From positions 124,001 to 188,000 of the forward strand of contig NZ_JAKVTG010000005.1 of assembly GCF_022489025.1 (NCBI RefSeq): DNA of 64,000 nt. Direction: 5' to 3'. This DNA comes from Planococcus halocryophilus. GTDB lineage: Bacteria > Bacillota > Bacilli > Bacillales_A > Planococcaceae. The notes below the pieces were generated by a model, which did no database searches, was not told the origin of the DNA, and was given only the letters and a program-made list of their open reading frames with translations. Below are positions 35,612 through 42,833 of this stretch, in pieces (within the stretch, counting starts at the first letter, position 1; every line of letters starts with the position of its first letter). Position numbers and translations under genes: made by a program.

Positions 35612-36997
35612 TTACTCTACTTTGATATTTTTACCAGGATTCAATAGATTGGCAGGATCTAAAGCGACTTTAATTTTTTCCATGACATCAAAAGCACCGC
35701 CGTGTTCTTGACGCTGATATTTTTGCTTACCAATGCCCACACCATGCTCCCCTGTACACGTACCGCCTCTTTCAAGTGCGTACAACACAATACGTTCGTT
35801 GAACTCCTGTGATTTTTCTACTTCTTCTTGATTGTTCATATCGATCATAATGAGTGCATGGTAATTGCCATCGCCAACATGTCCCAGAACTCCGCCAGGC
35901 AATCCTAATTCTAATAGGTTTTCACGGGCATGTTCTACTGCTCCAGCCAGTTCTGAAATTGGCAAACAAACATCCGTTACCATCATTTTTTTACCGGGAT
36001 GCGCATGGATATACGCATAAGCTAACGTATGACGTGCTTCCCACAGACGATTCCGTGCTGCTGTATCCGTTTCAAATTCTACTTCTGTGCAGCCATGCCC
36101 TTGAACAATTTCTTGCGTAAACTCAACGTCTTGTTGCAACCCGGCTTCGTTGCCGTGAAACTCTAAAAATAGAGTTGGCTTTTCAAGATAAGCCGTATCG
36201 TTATATTTATTAACTTGTCTCATCGATTCCTCATCCAATAGTTCGACACGTGCAATCGGAATGCCCGCTTGCAAAATAGATACAACCGCTTCTACCGCAT
36301 CTTTCACGGTTTCAAACGATGCACGTGCCGCTGTGATAAATTCAGGAATACCGTAAACGCGCAGCGTCATTTCAGTAAAGCATCCGAGCGTTCCTTCAGA
36401 ACCCACAAACAAGCCGTTTAAATGAAGACCCGATGAAGATTTTGCAGCCTTGCTACCGGTATGAATGACGTTCCCATCAGCCAATACCACTTCTAAATCA
36501 CGTACTTGGTCGCGCATAACGCCGTATCTTACTGTCGTCGTGCCGCTCGCATTTGTCGCAACCATCCCACCGAGTGTAGCATCTGCTCCAGGATCCACTG
36601 TGAAAAACAACCCATACTTTTTTAACTCTTTATTCAGTTGCGTGCGCGTGACTCCAGGCTGTACTCTCACTAAAAAATCTTCTTCATAAACGTCTAATAC
36701 TTTATTCATCAAGGAGAAATCAATCGTCATTCCACCATTTTGTGGGATGACATGGCCTTCTAAACTTGAACCCAGACCAAACGGAATAACCGGAATTTGA
36801 TGTTGTGCAGATACTTTCATAATCGCTGAAACTTGTTCTGTTGTTTCAGGAAAAACTACGATATCAGGTAACTTCATCTGATGATACGACTCGTCTTGGC
36901 CGTGTAGTTCTTTAATCGTTTCGTTAACGCTGATTTGTTCAACGGTTAAATGCTCTTTCAAACTTTCTAAAATTGTTGCTTGATTTACTACTGCCAT
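35612..36997 (-). CDS. FAD-linked oxidoreductase, GlcD/D-lactate dehydrogenase (cytochrome) type
   Basis: 461 residues. FAD-binding type 4 domain with PFGLGSSLEGHVIPQNGG, VDPGADATLGGMVATNASG and LFVGSEGTLGCFTEMTLR, then the C-terminal domain with GHVGDGNYHALIMID and GTCTGEHGVGIGKQKY. It oxidises a D-2-hydroxyacid (D-lactate or glycolate) at the membrane. It differs clearly from the window's other glcD (1-1340). AAAGGGAG sets the ATG at 36997. A PdhR/LldR-type palindrome and a TATAAT box lie 35-63 bases upstream, suggesting repression lifted by lactate or a related acid. Confidence 0.88.
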   Translation of the reverse strand: MAVVNQATILESLKEHLTVEQISVNETIKELHGQDESYHQMKLPDIVVFPETTEQVSAIMKVSAQHQIPVIPFGLGSSLEGHVIPQNGGMTIDFSLMNKVLDVYEEDFLVRVQPGVTRTQLNKELKKYGLFFTVDPGADATLGGMVATNASGTTTVRYGVMRDQVRDLEVVLADGNVIHTGSKAAKSSSGLHLNGLFVGSEGTLGCFTEMTLRVYGIPEFITAARASFETVKDAVEAVVSILQAGIPIARVELLDEESMRQVNKYNDTAYLEKPTLFLEFHGNEAGLQQDVEFTQEIVQGHGCTEVEFETDTAARNRLWEARHTLAYAYIHAHPGKKMMVTDVCLPISELAGAVEHARENLLELGLPGGVLGHVGDGNYHALIMIDMNNQEEVEKSQEFNERIVLYALERGGTCTGEHGVGIGKQKYQRQEHGGAFDVMEKIKVALDPANLLNPGKNIKVE

Positions 36998-37031
36998 ATG
37001 GATTCGCTCCCTTTTTTGCGTTTCATTGTAA

Positions 37032-37048
37032 AATTGGTCCGACCAATT
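37032..37048. promoter_or_regulatory. PdhR/LldR-type GntR operator
   Basis: AATTGGTCCGACCAATT is a perfect palindrome around one central pair and fits the AATTGGTNNNACCAATT operator of PdhR/LldR-type FCD regulators. It starts just downstream of the -10 box of the oxidoreductase gene. Confidence 0.7.
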
Positions 37049-37054
37049 AACCCA

Positions 37055-37060
37055 ATTATA
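37055..37060 (-). promoter_or_regulatory. -10 box of the FAD oxidoreductase promoter
   Basis: Consensus TATAAT on the minus strand, 57 bases before the start codon, immediately upstream of the GntR-type operator. Confidence 0.5.
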
Positions 37061-37103
37061 CATAATAATCAGAATTGCGTAGCTCTACTTGTTGAATAAA
37101 ACG

Positions 37104-37150
37104 ACAAAGACCATCTTCGAAATCGATTGATTTCATCAAATGGTCTTTGT
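37104..37150 (-). terminator. Terminator of the 47-residue peptide gene
   Basis: Stem ACAAAGACCAT / ATGGTCTTTGT with an inner GAAATC/GATTTC stem; on the minus strand it is followed by CGTTTTATT. Confidence 0.7.
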
Positions 37151-37162
37151 TAATATCATATG

Positions 37163-37306
37163 TTAGAAGTACAGATAGCTAATCCAATTGAATAACCCAG
37201 CAAGGCCGTACATGACGATTGACACGACGATTACTCCAGCTACAAAGTAACCAAAAAGTTTTAATAAATCGAAAATCGCACCCATTAAATCATCCATGAA
37301 GCTCAT
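37163..37306 (-). CDS. Small single-span membrane protein, 47 residues
   Basis: Starts MSFMDDLMGAIFDLLKLFGY and continues FVAGVIVVSIVMYGLAGLFN, ending WISYLYF. One long hydrophobic helix follows an amphipathic N-terminus. AAAGGGG sits seven bases before the ATG and a terminator follows the stop, so it looks like a real gene despite its size. I do not recognise a family. It lies head-to-head with the arr gene across 85 bases. Confidence 0.65.
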   Translation of the reverse strand: MSFMDDLMGAIFDLLKLFGYFVAGVIVVSIVMYGLAGLFNWISYLYF

Positions 37307-37391
37307 CGATTTGCCCCTTTCTGAATCTTCTTTTATTCATTATACTACTACATAAGTTGATTAAAAAATACTATTTTGGAGGTAACTGGTA

Positions 37392-37802
37392 ATGAAAGAA
37401 AAACAAGAGGTTTTAGACAAAGGTCCTTTTTTTCATGGAACTAAAGCAGTACTGCAGATTGGTGATTTATTAGAACCTCAAAATCAATCAAATTTTCAAG
37501 ACAAAAAATCCAATCATATTTATTTTACCGCTTCCTTAGACGCGGCCAAATGGGGAGCAGAACTGGCGACAGCACACTCTAAAGAACGTATTTACATTGT
37601 TGAACCTTTAGGTGAATTCGAAGATGATCCAAACTTAACCAATAAACGATTTCCCGGTAACCCAACACGGTCGTACAGATCGACTTCTCCATTAAAAGTT
37701 GTTGCTGAGTTGGGCTCTTGGCAACGACATACTGAGGAAGAAATTAACTACATGCTTACCTCTTTAAAAGCTTTGCACGCACAAGGAAAAAACGTCATTT
37801 AG
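37392..37802 (+). CDS. arr: Rifampin ADP-ribosyltransferase (Arr)
   Basis: 136 residues, full length for the Arr family. The conserved text is unmistakable: FFHGTKAVLQIGDLLEP, NHIYFTASLDAAKWGAELA, RIYIVEPLGEFEDDPNLTNK and FPGNPTRSYRSTSPLKVV. The His-Tyr-Asp signature of these enzymes is present (FFHGTK, IYFTA, FEDDPN). Arr inactivates rifamycins by ADP-ribosylating the C23 hydroxyl with NAD. GGAGG is nine bases from the ATG. It stands alone, with no mobile element nearby, so it looks like a resident chromosomal gene. Confidence 0.95.
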   Translation: MKEKQEVLDKGPFFHGTKAVLQIGDLLEPQNQSNFQDKKSNHIYFTASLDAAKWGAELATAHSKERIYIVEPLGEFEDDPNLTNKRFPGNPTRSYRSTSPLKVVAELGSWQRHTEEEINYMLTSLKALHAQGKNVI

Positions 37803-37866
37803 ATTAATCCTAAAAAAGATTTAGACAACTTGTGGTAAACTGACAAAAAACATGGGGGGCGATGAG

Positions 37867-38301
37867 ATGGAGACAGATCAATTAACGATTACCACCAAGT
37901 GGCAAGGCGACTTTGTTTTCTCAGCTGTTGGACAAGGAGGCCATTCGCTGACAATGGATGCTCATCAAGGTGTTGGAAATGATCAAGGTTTATTGCCAAT
38001 GCAGGCTTTGCTCGGATCACTTGCAGGTTGTGTCGGAATGGATGTCATCATGATTTTGCGTTCTCAAATGAAAAACATCCGTTCCTTAGAAATCGTCACT
38101 GAAGGACTCAAACGACAAGATCCACCAAAAGAATTTTTGTCACTTTTAGTTACATTTTTCGTTGCAGGTGAAATTGCTAAAGAAAAAGTGCTGCATGCTA
38201 TCGAAGTCAGTGGCGAAAAGTATTGTCCTGTTGCTCATTCGCTCAAAGCTGAAGTTAATTACCGTCTCATATTAAATGAAAAAGAAGTCGTCGCTGACTA
38301 G
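37867..38301 (+). CDS. OsmC family peroxiredoxin-like protein
   Basis: 144 residues. OsmC/Ohr fold with both reactive cysteines in place: LLGSLAGCVGMDVIMILR and GEKYCPVAHSLKAEV. Members reduce organic hydroperoxides, though the YhfA-like subgroup is uncharacterised. GGGGGGCG eight bases upstream supports the ATG at 37867 rather than an earlier ATG that overlaps that site. Confidence 0.88.
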   Translation: METDQLTITTKWQGDFVFSAVGQGGHSLTMDAHQGVGNDQGLLPMQALLGSLAGCVGMDVIMILRSQMKNIRSLEIVTEGLKRQDPPKEFLSLLVTFFVAGEIAKEKVLHAIEVSGEKYCPVAHSLKAEVNYRLILNEKEVVAD

Positions 38302-38314
38302 CGAGGGCTTCTTT
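38281..38314 (+). terminator. Terminator overlapping the osmC-like stop codon
   Basis: AAAGAAG.C..TCGCT pairs with AGCGA.G.CTTCTTT around GACT, followed by TT. The stem begins inside the last codons of the gene. Confidence 0.6.
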
Positions 38315-38335
38315 TCATGAAATTTGCATAAAAAA

Positions 38336-38366
38336 AGATTGCTAACGCTCGCTCCGTTAGCAATCT
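38336..38366. terminator. Bidirectional terminator
   Basis: Perfect 12-base stem AGATTGCTAACG and complement with a seven-base loop, eight bases from the end of the minus-strand crtP gene. Confidence 0.85.
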
Positions 38367-38374
38367 CAAACTAT

Positions 38375-39880
38375 TCATTTCCTCTCCGCTTGATCACGTT
38401 TCACAATCTTATCACTCACTTGTTGCCCACTCAATGTCACCATTGGCATACCGCCACCTGGATTCACTGTGCCCCCGACAAAGTACAGATTGTCGTATAG
38501 TTCGCTTTGCTTTTTATGCTTAAAGCCACCATTTTTCTTCTTATCGGAAACCGTGCCATATATCGCACCGCGGTCTGAACCGTAAACGCGTTCGATGTCA
38601 TGTGGCGTCCAAACATCCCGTGTAACAATATTGTCTCGAAGGCCATGCATGCCCATGCGTTCTAGTTTTTCGAGAACAATTTCTTCAAACTTCAAATAAT
38701 CTTCTGGTGTAAATGGATTGTCTTGGATATAAGGAATGTGCGGCAAAATCTTAATGTTTTCGTACCCTTCTGGTGCTTGTGTCGGATCGGTTTTATTGAC
38801 GTTGACTAAGTAAATGGTTGGATCATCTGGCAACTCGTGTTTTTCGAACACTTTTTCCATTTGTTCATGCAAATTTTCCGAGAAGAAAAAGTTATGATGA
38901 TTTAAAAATGAATAGGTTTTCTTGACACCCAGATGCAGTACAAGACCAGAGCTTGCAGGTTCGTATTTTTTCTTTAAATCTGCAACAAAGGTTTCGTCTG
39001 CGGCCACCATTTTTTTATAAAACGGAATTACTTCCATATTTGATACATAATAATCGGCCTTTTTAAATGAACCATCTTCTAGTTCAATGCCAACGATTTT
39101 GTCGTCTTCGCTTGTTAACGCACGGATGACACCCATACCCGTGTGGAGGTTAACTCCGATTTCTTCTGCTAGTTTTGTTAAGCCTTCCGCTAGTTTATGC
39201 GTCCCACCTTTTACATACCAACAGCCTTGCGCGTGCTGCATGTAAATCATCATATTCAATACGGCAGGCGCACTATAAGGAGAAGAACCGACATACTTTA
39301 CATAATAAGAAAGCATATCACGTAAATGAGGATTACTAATGCGCTTAGAAATGGCGCTATACATGGTGGACGTCAAGTCAAAGCCAGTTAATGTCGCCAA
39401 AATACCGTTTTGTGCAACTGCCTCAGCTGGTGACTCAAAGCCTTCTTTTAAATAACTATGTTCAGTCGTTTTGTAAATTTTCTGCGCGTATTTTAATAAC
39501 GCATAATACTCTTTCATGTCTTTGCGAGAAAGAGCAGGATTTTCCCGCTCCATCAAATCAAGATCATGATACAAATCGAGGACCGTTCCATCGGGGAAGA
39601 ATGAGCGCCACTCGCGGTTCAGTCGCTGAATTTGCACATAATCCTCCATTCGTTTGCCGCTCCCTTGGAACAACTTATCGAAAATATGCGGCATTGTTAA
39701 AATAGACGGACCGAGATCAAACCCGAACCCATCTTGTTCTAGACGATTTACTTTGCCCCCAATATGATCATTTTTTTCATACAAAGAAACCTCGTAACCT
39801 TGTTGCGCAAGAGAAATCGCTGCGGACAAGCCGCCAAGTCCTCCTCCAATTACGATTACGGATTTTTGTGAATTACTCAT
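38375..39880 (-). CDS. crtP: 4,4'-diaponeurosporene oxygenase CrtP (carotenoid oxygenase)
   Basis: 501 residues. FAD motif VIVIGGGLGGLSAAISLAQQ, then HIGGKVNRLEQDGFGFDLGP, REWRSFFPDGT, YYVKYVGSSPYSAPAVL, NMEVIPFYKKM, SSGLVLHLGV, NVNKTDPTQAPEGYENIK and the C-terminal YFVGGTVNPGGGMPMVTLSG. Segment by segment it follows Staphylococcus CrtP rather than the desaturase CrtN (for example GGLGGxSAAI and NKTDxTQAPxGYENIK). CrtP oxidises the terminal methyl of 4,4'-diaponeurosporene to the aldehyde and acid in C30 carotenoid synthesis. No crtM/crtN gene lies nearby, so the pathway is split. Confidence 0.9.
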   Translation of the reverse strand: MSNSQKSVIVIGGGLGGLSAAISLAQQGYEVSLYEKNDHIGGKVNRLEQDGFGFDLGPSILTMPHIFDKLFQGSGKRMEDYVQIQRLNREWRSFFPDGTVLDLYHDLDLMERENPALSRKDMKEYYALLKYAQKIYKTTEHSYLKEGFESPAEAVAQNGILATLTGFDLTSTMYSAISKRISNPHLRDMLSYYVKYVGSSPYSAPAVLNMMIYMQHAQGCWYVKGGTHKLAEGLTKLAEEIGVNLHTGMGVIRALTSEDDKIVGIELEDGSFKKADYYVSNMEVIPFYKKMVAADETFVADLKKKYEPASSGLVLHLGVKKTYSFLNHHNFFFSENLHEQMEKVFEKHELPDDPTIYLVNVNKTDPTQAPEGYENIKILPHIPYIQDNPFTPEDYLKFEEIVLEKLERMGMHGLRDNIVTRDVWTPHDIERVYGSDRGAIYGTVSDKKKNGGFKHKKQSELYDNLYFVGGTVNPGGGMPMVTLSGQQVSDKIVKRDQAERK

Positions 39881-40128
39881 ATATGTACCGCCCTTCTTCT
39901 CCTAATTGTTTTATCTTTAATACCTATAATTGTTCCGGTAAAATTTATGCGGAGATTGAGACGTCAACTTACTAACTCCATTACTTACTAGATTCTTCAA
40001 AACATCGACATACTCCTTTTATTTCCCTATCTACTGATTATAAAAACTTACTTTATATAGTATTTGTATCATTTTTATAAAGGCTTAATTCTGGAAAATA
40101 ATATTAATAATAAAAACTTTATTTTCCC
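39881..40128. other. Divergent promoter region of crtP and the sigma factor gene
   Basis: About 250 AT-rich bases with no coding signal. It must hold the minus-strand crtP promoter, but I see no unambiguous -35/-10 pair for it. Confidence 0.4.
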
Positions 40129-40156
40129 TGAACTTTTTCCGCTTTGCTATGTCTAA
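40129..40156 (+). promoter_or_regulatory. Candidate ECF-type promoter of the sigma factor gene
   Basis: TGAACTTTTT, then about 16 bases, then TGTCTAA, resembling the TGAAC/CGTC pattern of autoregulated ECF sigma promoters; 27 bases before the start codon. Confidence 0.5.
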
Positions 40157-40182
40157 TATATAACTAGAGAGAGGTGTTTACT

Positions 40183-40701
40183 GTGGACGAAACAACTATC
40201 GCCCAAAAAGCGATAAAAGGCGATGAAGAAGCATTTATCGATTTACTGCATATACATAAAGAATCGTTACTTCGAACGGCTTTTGCTTTTCTTAAAAACG
40301 AACACGATGTACTCGAAGCTTTACAAGAAACGACTTATCGAGCTTTCAAGAAAATCCATACATTAAAAGAACCTAGTTACGCAAAAACTTGGCTGATTCG
40401 CATTATGATTAACTACTGCCAAGATCAACTAAAAAAAGACAAACGACTTGTCCGGAGCGGAAACGAGATCGATTCTTCTGTTTCCGATAATTTAACACAA
40501 ATTGAATTACAGGAAGCTTTGAGTGCGTTATCGCCCAATGACCAAAAATTAATTCATATGAAATATTTTCAAGATATCAAAATTAAAGAGATAGCAGCTA
40601 TCGAAAAAATTCCTGAAGGTACGGTAAAATCACGCCTGCATAAAACCTTGCGAATGCTCCGCAAATATTTTGAAGACAAAGGAGAGATTGACCATGTATG
40701 A
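40183..40701 (+). CDS. ECF RNA polymerase sigma factor
   Basis: 172 residues. Region 2 (EEAFIDLLHIHKESLLRTAF, then LQETTYRAFKKIHTL) and region 4 (LSALSPNDQKLIHMKYFQDI, IAAIEKIPEGTVKSRLHKTL) are complete. It directs polymerase to a small stress regulon, held by the anti-sigma factor encoded next to it. The start is the GTG at 40183, behind GAGAGGTG; the GTG at 40174 lies inside that site. Resembles SigV/SigM-type ECF factors, exact ortholog uncertain. Confidence 0.9.
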   Translation: MDETTIAQKAIKGDEEAFIDLLHIHKESLLRTAFAFLKNEHDVLEALQETTYRAFKKIHTLKEPSYAKTWLIRIMINYCQDQLKKDKRLVRSGNEIDSSVSDNLTQIELQEALSALSPNDQKLIHMKYFQDIKIKEIAAIEKIPEGTVKSRLHKTLRMLRKYFEDKGEIDHV

Positions 40702-42028
40702 AAAAGAAGAACAGAAATTATATGATTTCAAAAATCATTTAAAACAGGTCCCTCTTCCTATGACTCAAGCTGACAACGCAATTATGCAAGGACTTGAACG
40801 AGCCAAGCGAGAAAAAATGCAAACCCGTGCGAAACGGAAACAAACACTATGGAGTATGGCCGCAGTTGCACTGTTAATTCTTACACTGGTCACGACCATT
40901 CGAGTGTCTCCTACTTTCGCAAGCGCCGTAGCATCCATTCCAGGAATGGACAAGTTCGTAGAGTTAATTCAAAACGACAAAGGACTTACTGCTATATTTA
41001 AAAATGACTACTACCAACCAATTGGCGAAACTCAAACGATTGGACATACTACCCTGACAATTGATGGAGTCATTTTAGACGAATCCGGAATGAATATCTT
41101 CTACACAATAGAATCACCTATAGAAATAAATAATATTTCCATTGAAAATCTCGTTTTACTAAATCAACACGAACTCGATTCAACAAGCGTTTCGTATAGT
41201 TCTCCATTGCCAGAAGAAGAGTCTCCTAAAATCTATACAGATATTATTAAATATACGTTTGAAGAACCGAAGAACTTTGAAGATTTATCATTCACACTTG
41301 AATTGAAAACTACTTTAAACGATAACCAGTTCGACTTTTCCGTGCCGTTTATAATTCCTGAAAATACGAAGCCAAGCATCACTTATGAAATGGAGAAAGA
41401 AGTTGAAGTAGATGGCCAAAAAATTTTCATTGAACAGGTCACGATTCACCCCCTTCGTGTTGGTGTGAAAATTTCATTTGATCCAACTAATACTAAAAAA
41501 ATCCTACAATTTGAAGACATGCGACTTGAAGACGAAAATGGGGAAATCTGGAGTTCAGCCACAAATGGAATTTCATCTTCTAATCTTACTGAAGATGGAG
41601 AAGTCATATATTATTTGCAAAGTAATTATTTCGAAAAGCCGAAACAATTGTATTTGCGAATAGATAAAATCCAAGCGGTTGATCAAGAAGATTCTTATTT
41701 CATAGTCGATACCGATCAACACATATTGCTCCATAGTCCAAAAGACGGCAGACTAGCGCTAACTGATTCGAACCGTTCGGGATTTAAAATGACTTTAAAA
41801 ATGGATCTTGCTGAAGAACTTCCCTATGGAATTGACCGGCAAATTACAGATGCCAATGGCGAACTCATTGATACACGTTATTCAGGAATATCTGACGTAT
41901 ATGAAGGAAAAAAATTCATGGATATTGGCATTGAAGACAACGGGTATATAAATCCTTTGAAAGTTGATTTGTTCGCTTATCCGAATTACCTCAAAGGCAC
42001 CGTAAAGATCGAAATCCCAACAAAATAG
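40694..42028 (+). CDS. DUF4179-type membrane anti-sigma factor
   Basis: 444 residues. A ~60-residue cytoplasmic head (MYEKEEQKLYDFKNHLKQVP) is followed by one membrane helix (TLWSMAAVALLILTLVTTIR) and an outside part beginning VSPTFASAVASIPGMDKFVE, the DUF4179 signature, then beta-rich DUF5643-like domains to the end. Such proteins hold the adjacent ECF sigma factor until an envelope signal triggers proteolysis. The gene overlaps the sigma gene by eight bases, with AAAGGAG before its ATG, so the two are translationally coupled. Confidence 0.85.
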   Translation: MYEKEEQKLYDFKNHLKQVPLPMTQADNAIMQGLERAKREKMQTRAKRKQTLWSMAAVALLILTLVTTIRVSPTFASAVASIPGMDKFVELIQNDKGLTAIFKNDYYQPIGETQTIGHTTLTIDGVILDESGMNIFYTIESPIEINNISIENLVLLNQHELDSTSVSYSSPLPEEESPKIYTDIIKYTFEEPKNFEDLSFTLELKTTLNDNQFDFSVPFIIPENTKPSITYEMEKEVEVDGQKIFIEQVTIHPLRVGVKISFDPTNTKKILQFEDMRLEDENGEIWSSATNGISSSNLTEDGEVIYYLQSNYFEKPKQLYLRIDKIQAVDQEDSYFIVDTDQHILLHSPKDGRLALTDSNRSGFKMTLKMDLAEELPYGIDRQITDANGELIDTRYSGISDVYEGKKFMDIGIEDNGYINPLKVDLFAYPNYLKGTVKIEIPTK

Positions 42029-42187
42029 CAGCATGTACATGACAGGGACTAATGTGGGTCCCTGTCTTTTGTTACCTTTAAGACTTTTGTTCTCTAGCCA
42101 AAAAAACTGTTCTTTCCTATTAAATGGTTTCATCCCTTAAGCAGAAGGGAAAAGTTGAATACAGCAACATACACAGGGAGGGATTGG

Positions 42188-42811
42188 ATGAAAGTATTCG
42201 TATTTGGTGGCGGCGGAGATGTTGGTGAGTATTTGTTACGGAAGCTCGCTGCTGAAAACCATGAAGCCATCACGATTGCAGAAACGGAAAACCGAGCAGA
42301 AGAACTCAAAATGATTGGTGCTTCCCGCGTATATGTCTCGAACGATTATGATTTTATAGAAGCAGTTTCAGGATGCGAAGCAATAATTTATGTAGCCGGT
42401 GCCAATCCGAGAGCGGGAGAAAACAGAAATGTGCTTGTCGATAAAGAAGCGGTTGCTCGTGCGATGGAAGAAGCACGCAAACAAGGTATTGAACGGGTAG
42501 TTTACTTGAGCCCCGCTCGTGTAGACGAATCCGCAAAATCCCAAGAAACAGGTGACAAGAAAATGCCTGAAGAACTTATCAAGCAGGATGTCTTTACTTA
42601 TACCATCGTCTATTCGAGCCGTGGGGTTCACAAACCAGGAAAAGGCATGATTGATGTCATTACTTCTCCAAGCAAAAAGGTTATGGAAATTCCTTATGAA
42701 GATGTCGCTGCTGTACTAGTTGAATCCCTTACCAACAAAGCTACATACAATAAAACACTGAAAGTGGCATCTGGAAATACCTCAATCGAAAATGCATTAA
42801 AAAACATATAA
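42188..42811 (+). CDS. NAD(P)-binding oxidoreductase, atypical SDR (NmrA/YhfK-like)
   Basis: 207 residues. MKVFVFGGGGDVGEYLLRKL is a Rossmann GxxGxxG variant, followed by IIYVAGANPRAGENRNVLVD, RVVYLSPARVDESAK and YTIVYSSRGVHKPG. This fits the atypical SDR5/NAD(P)H-binding family, which includes YhfK-like proteins of unknown reaction. GGGAGGG sets the ATG at 42188. The glutamate-synthase-like gene follows after 22 bases, so the two probably form an operon. Confidence 0.8.
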   Translation: MKVFVFGGGGDVGEYLLRKLAAENHEAITIAETENRAEELKMIGASRVYVSNDYDFIEAVSGCEAIIYVAGANPRAGENRNVLVDKEAVARAMEEARKQGIERVVYLSPARVDESAKSQETGDKKMPEELIKQDVFTYTIVYSSRGVHKPGKGMIDVITSPSKKVMEIPYEDVAAVLVESLTNKATYNKTLKVASGNTSIENALKNI

Positions 42812-42833
42812 TAAACTAAAAAAGGTGGATTTT

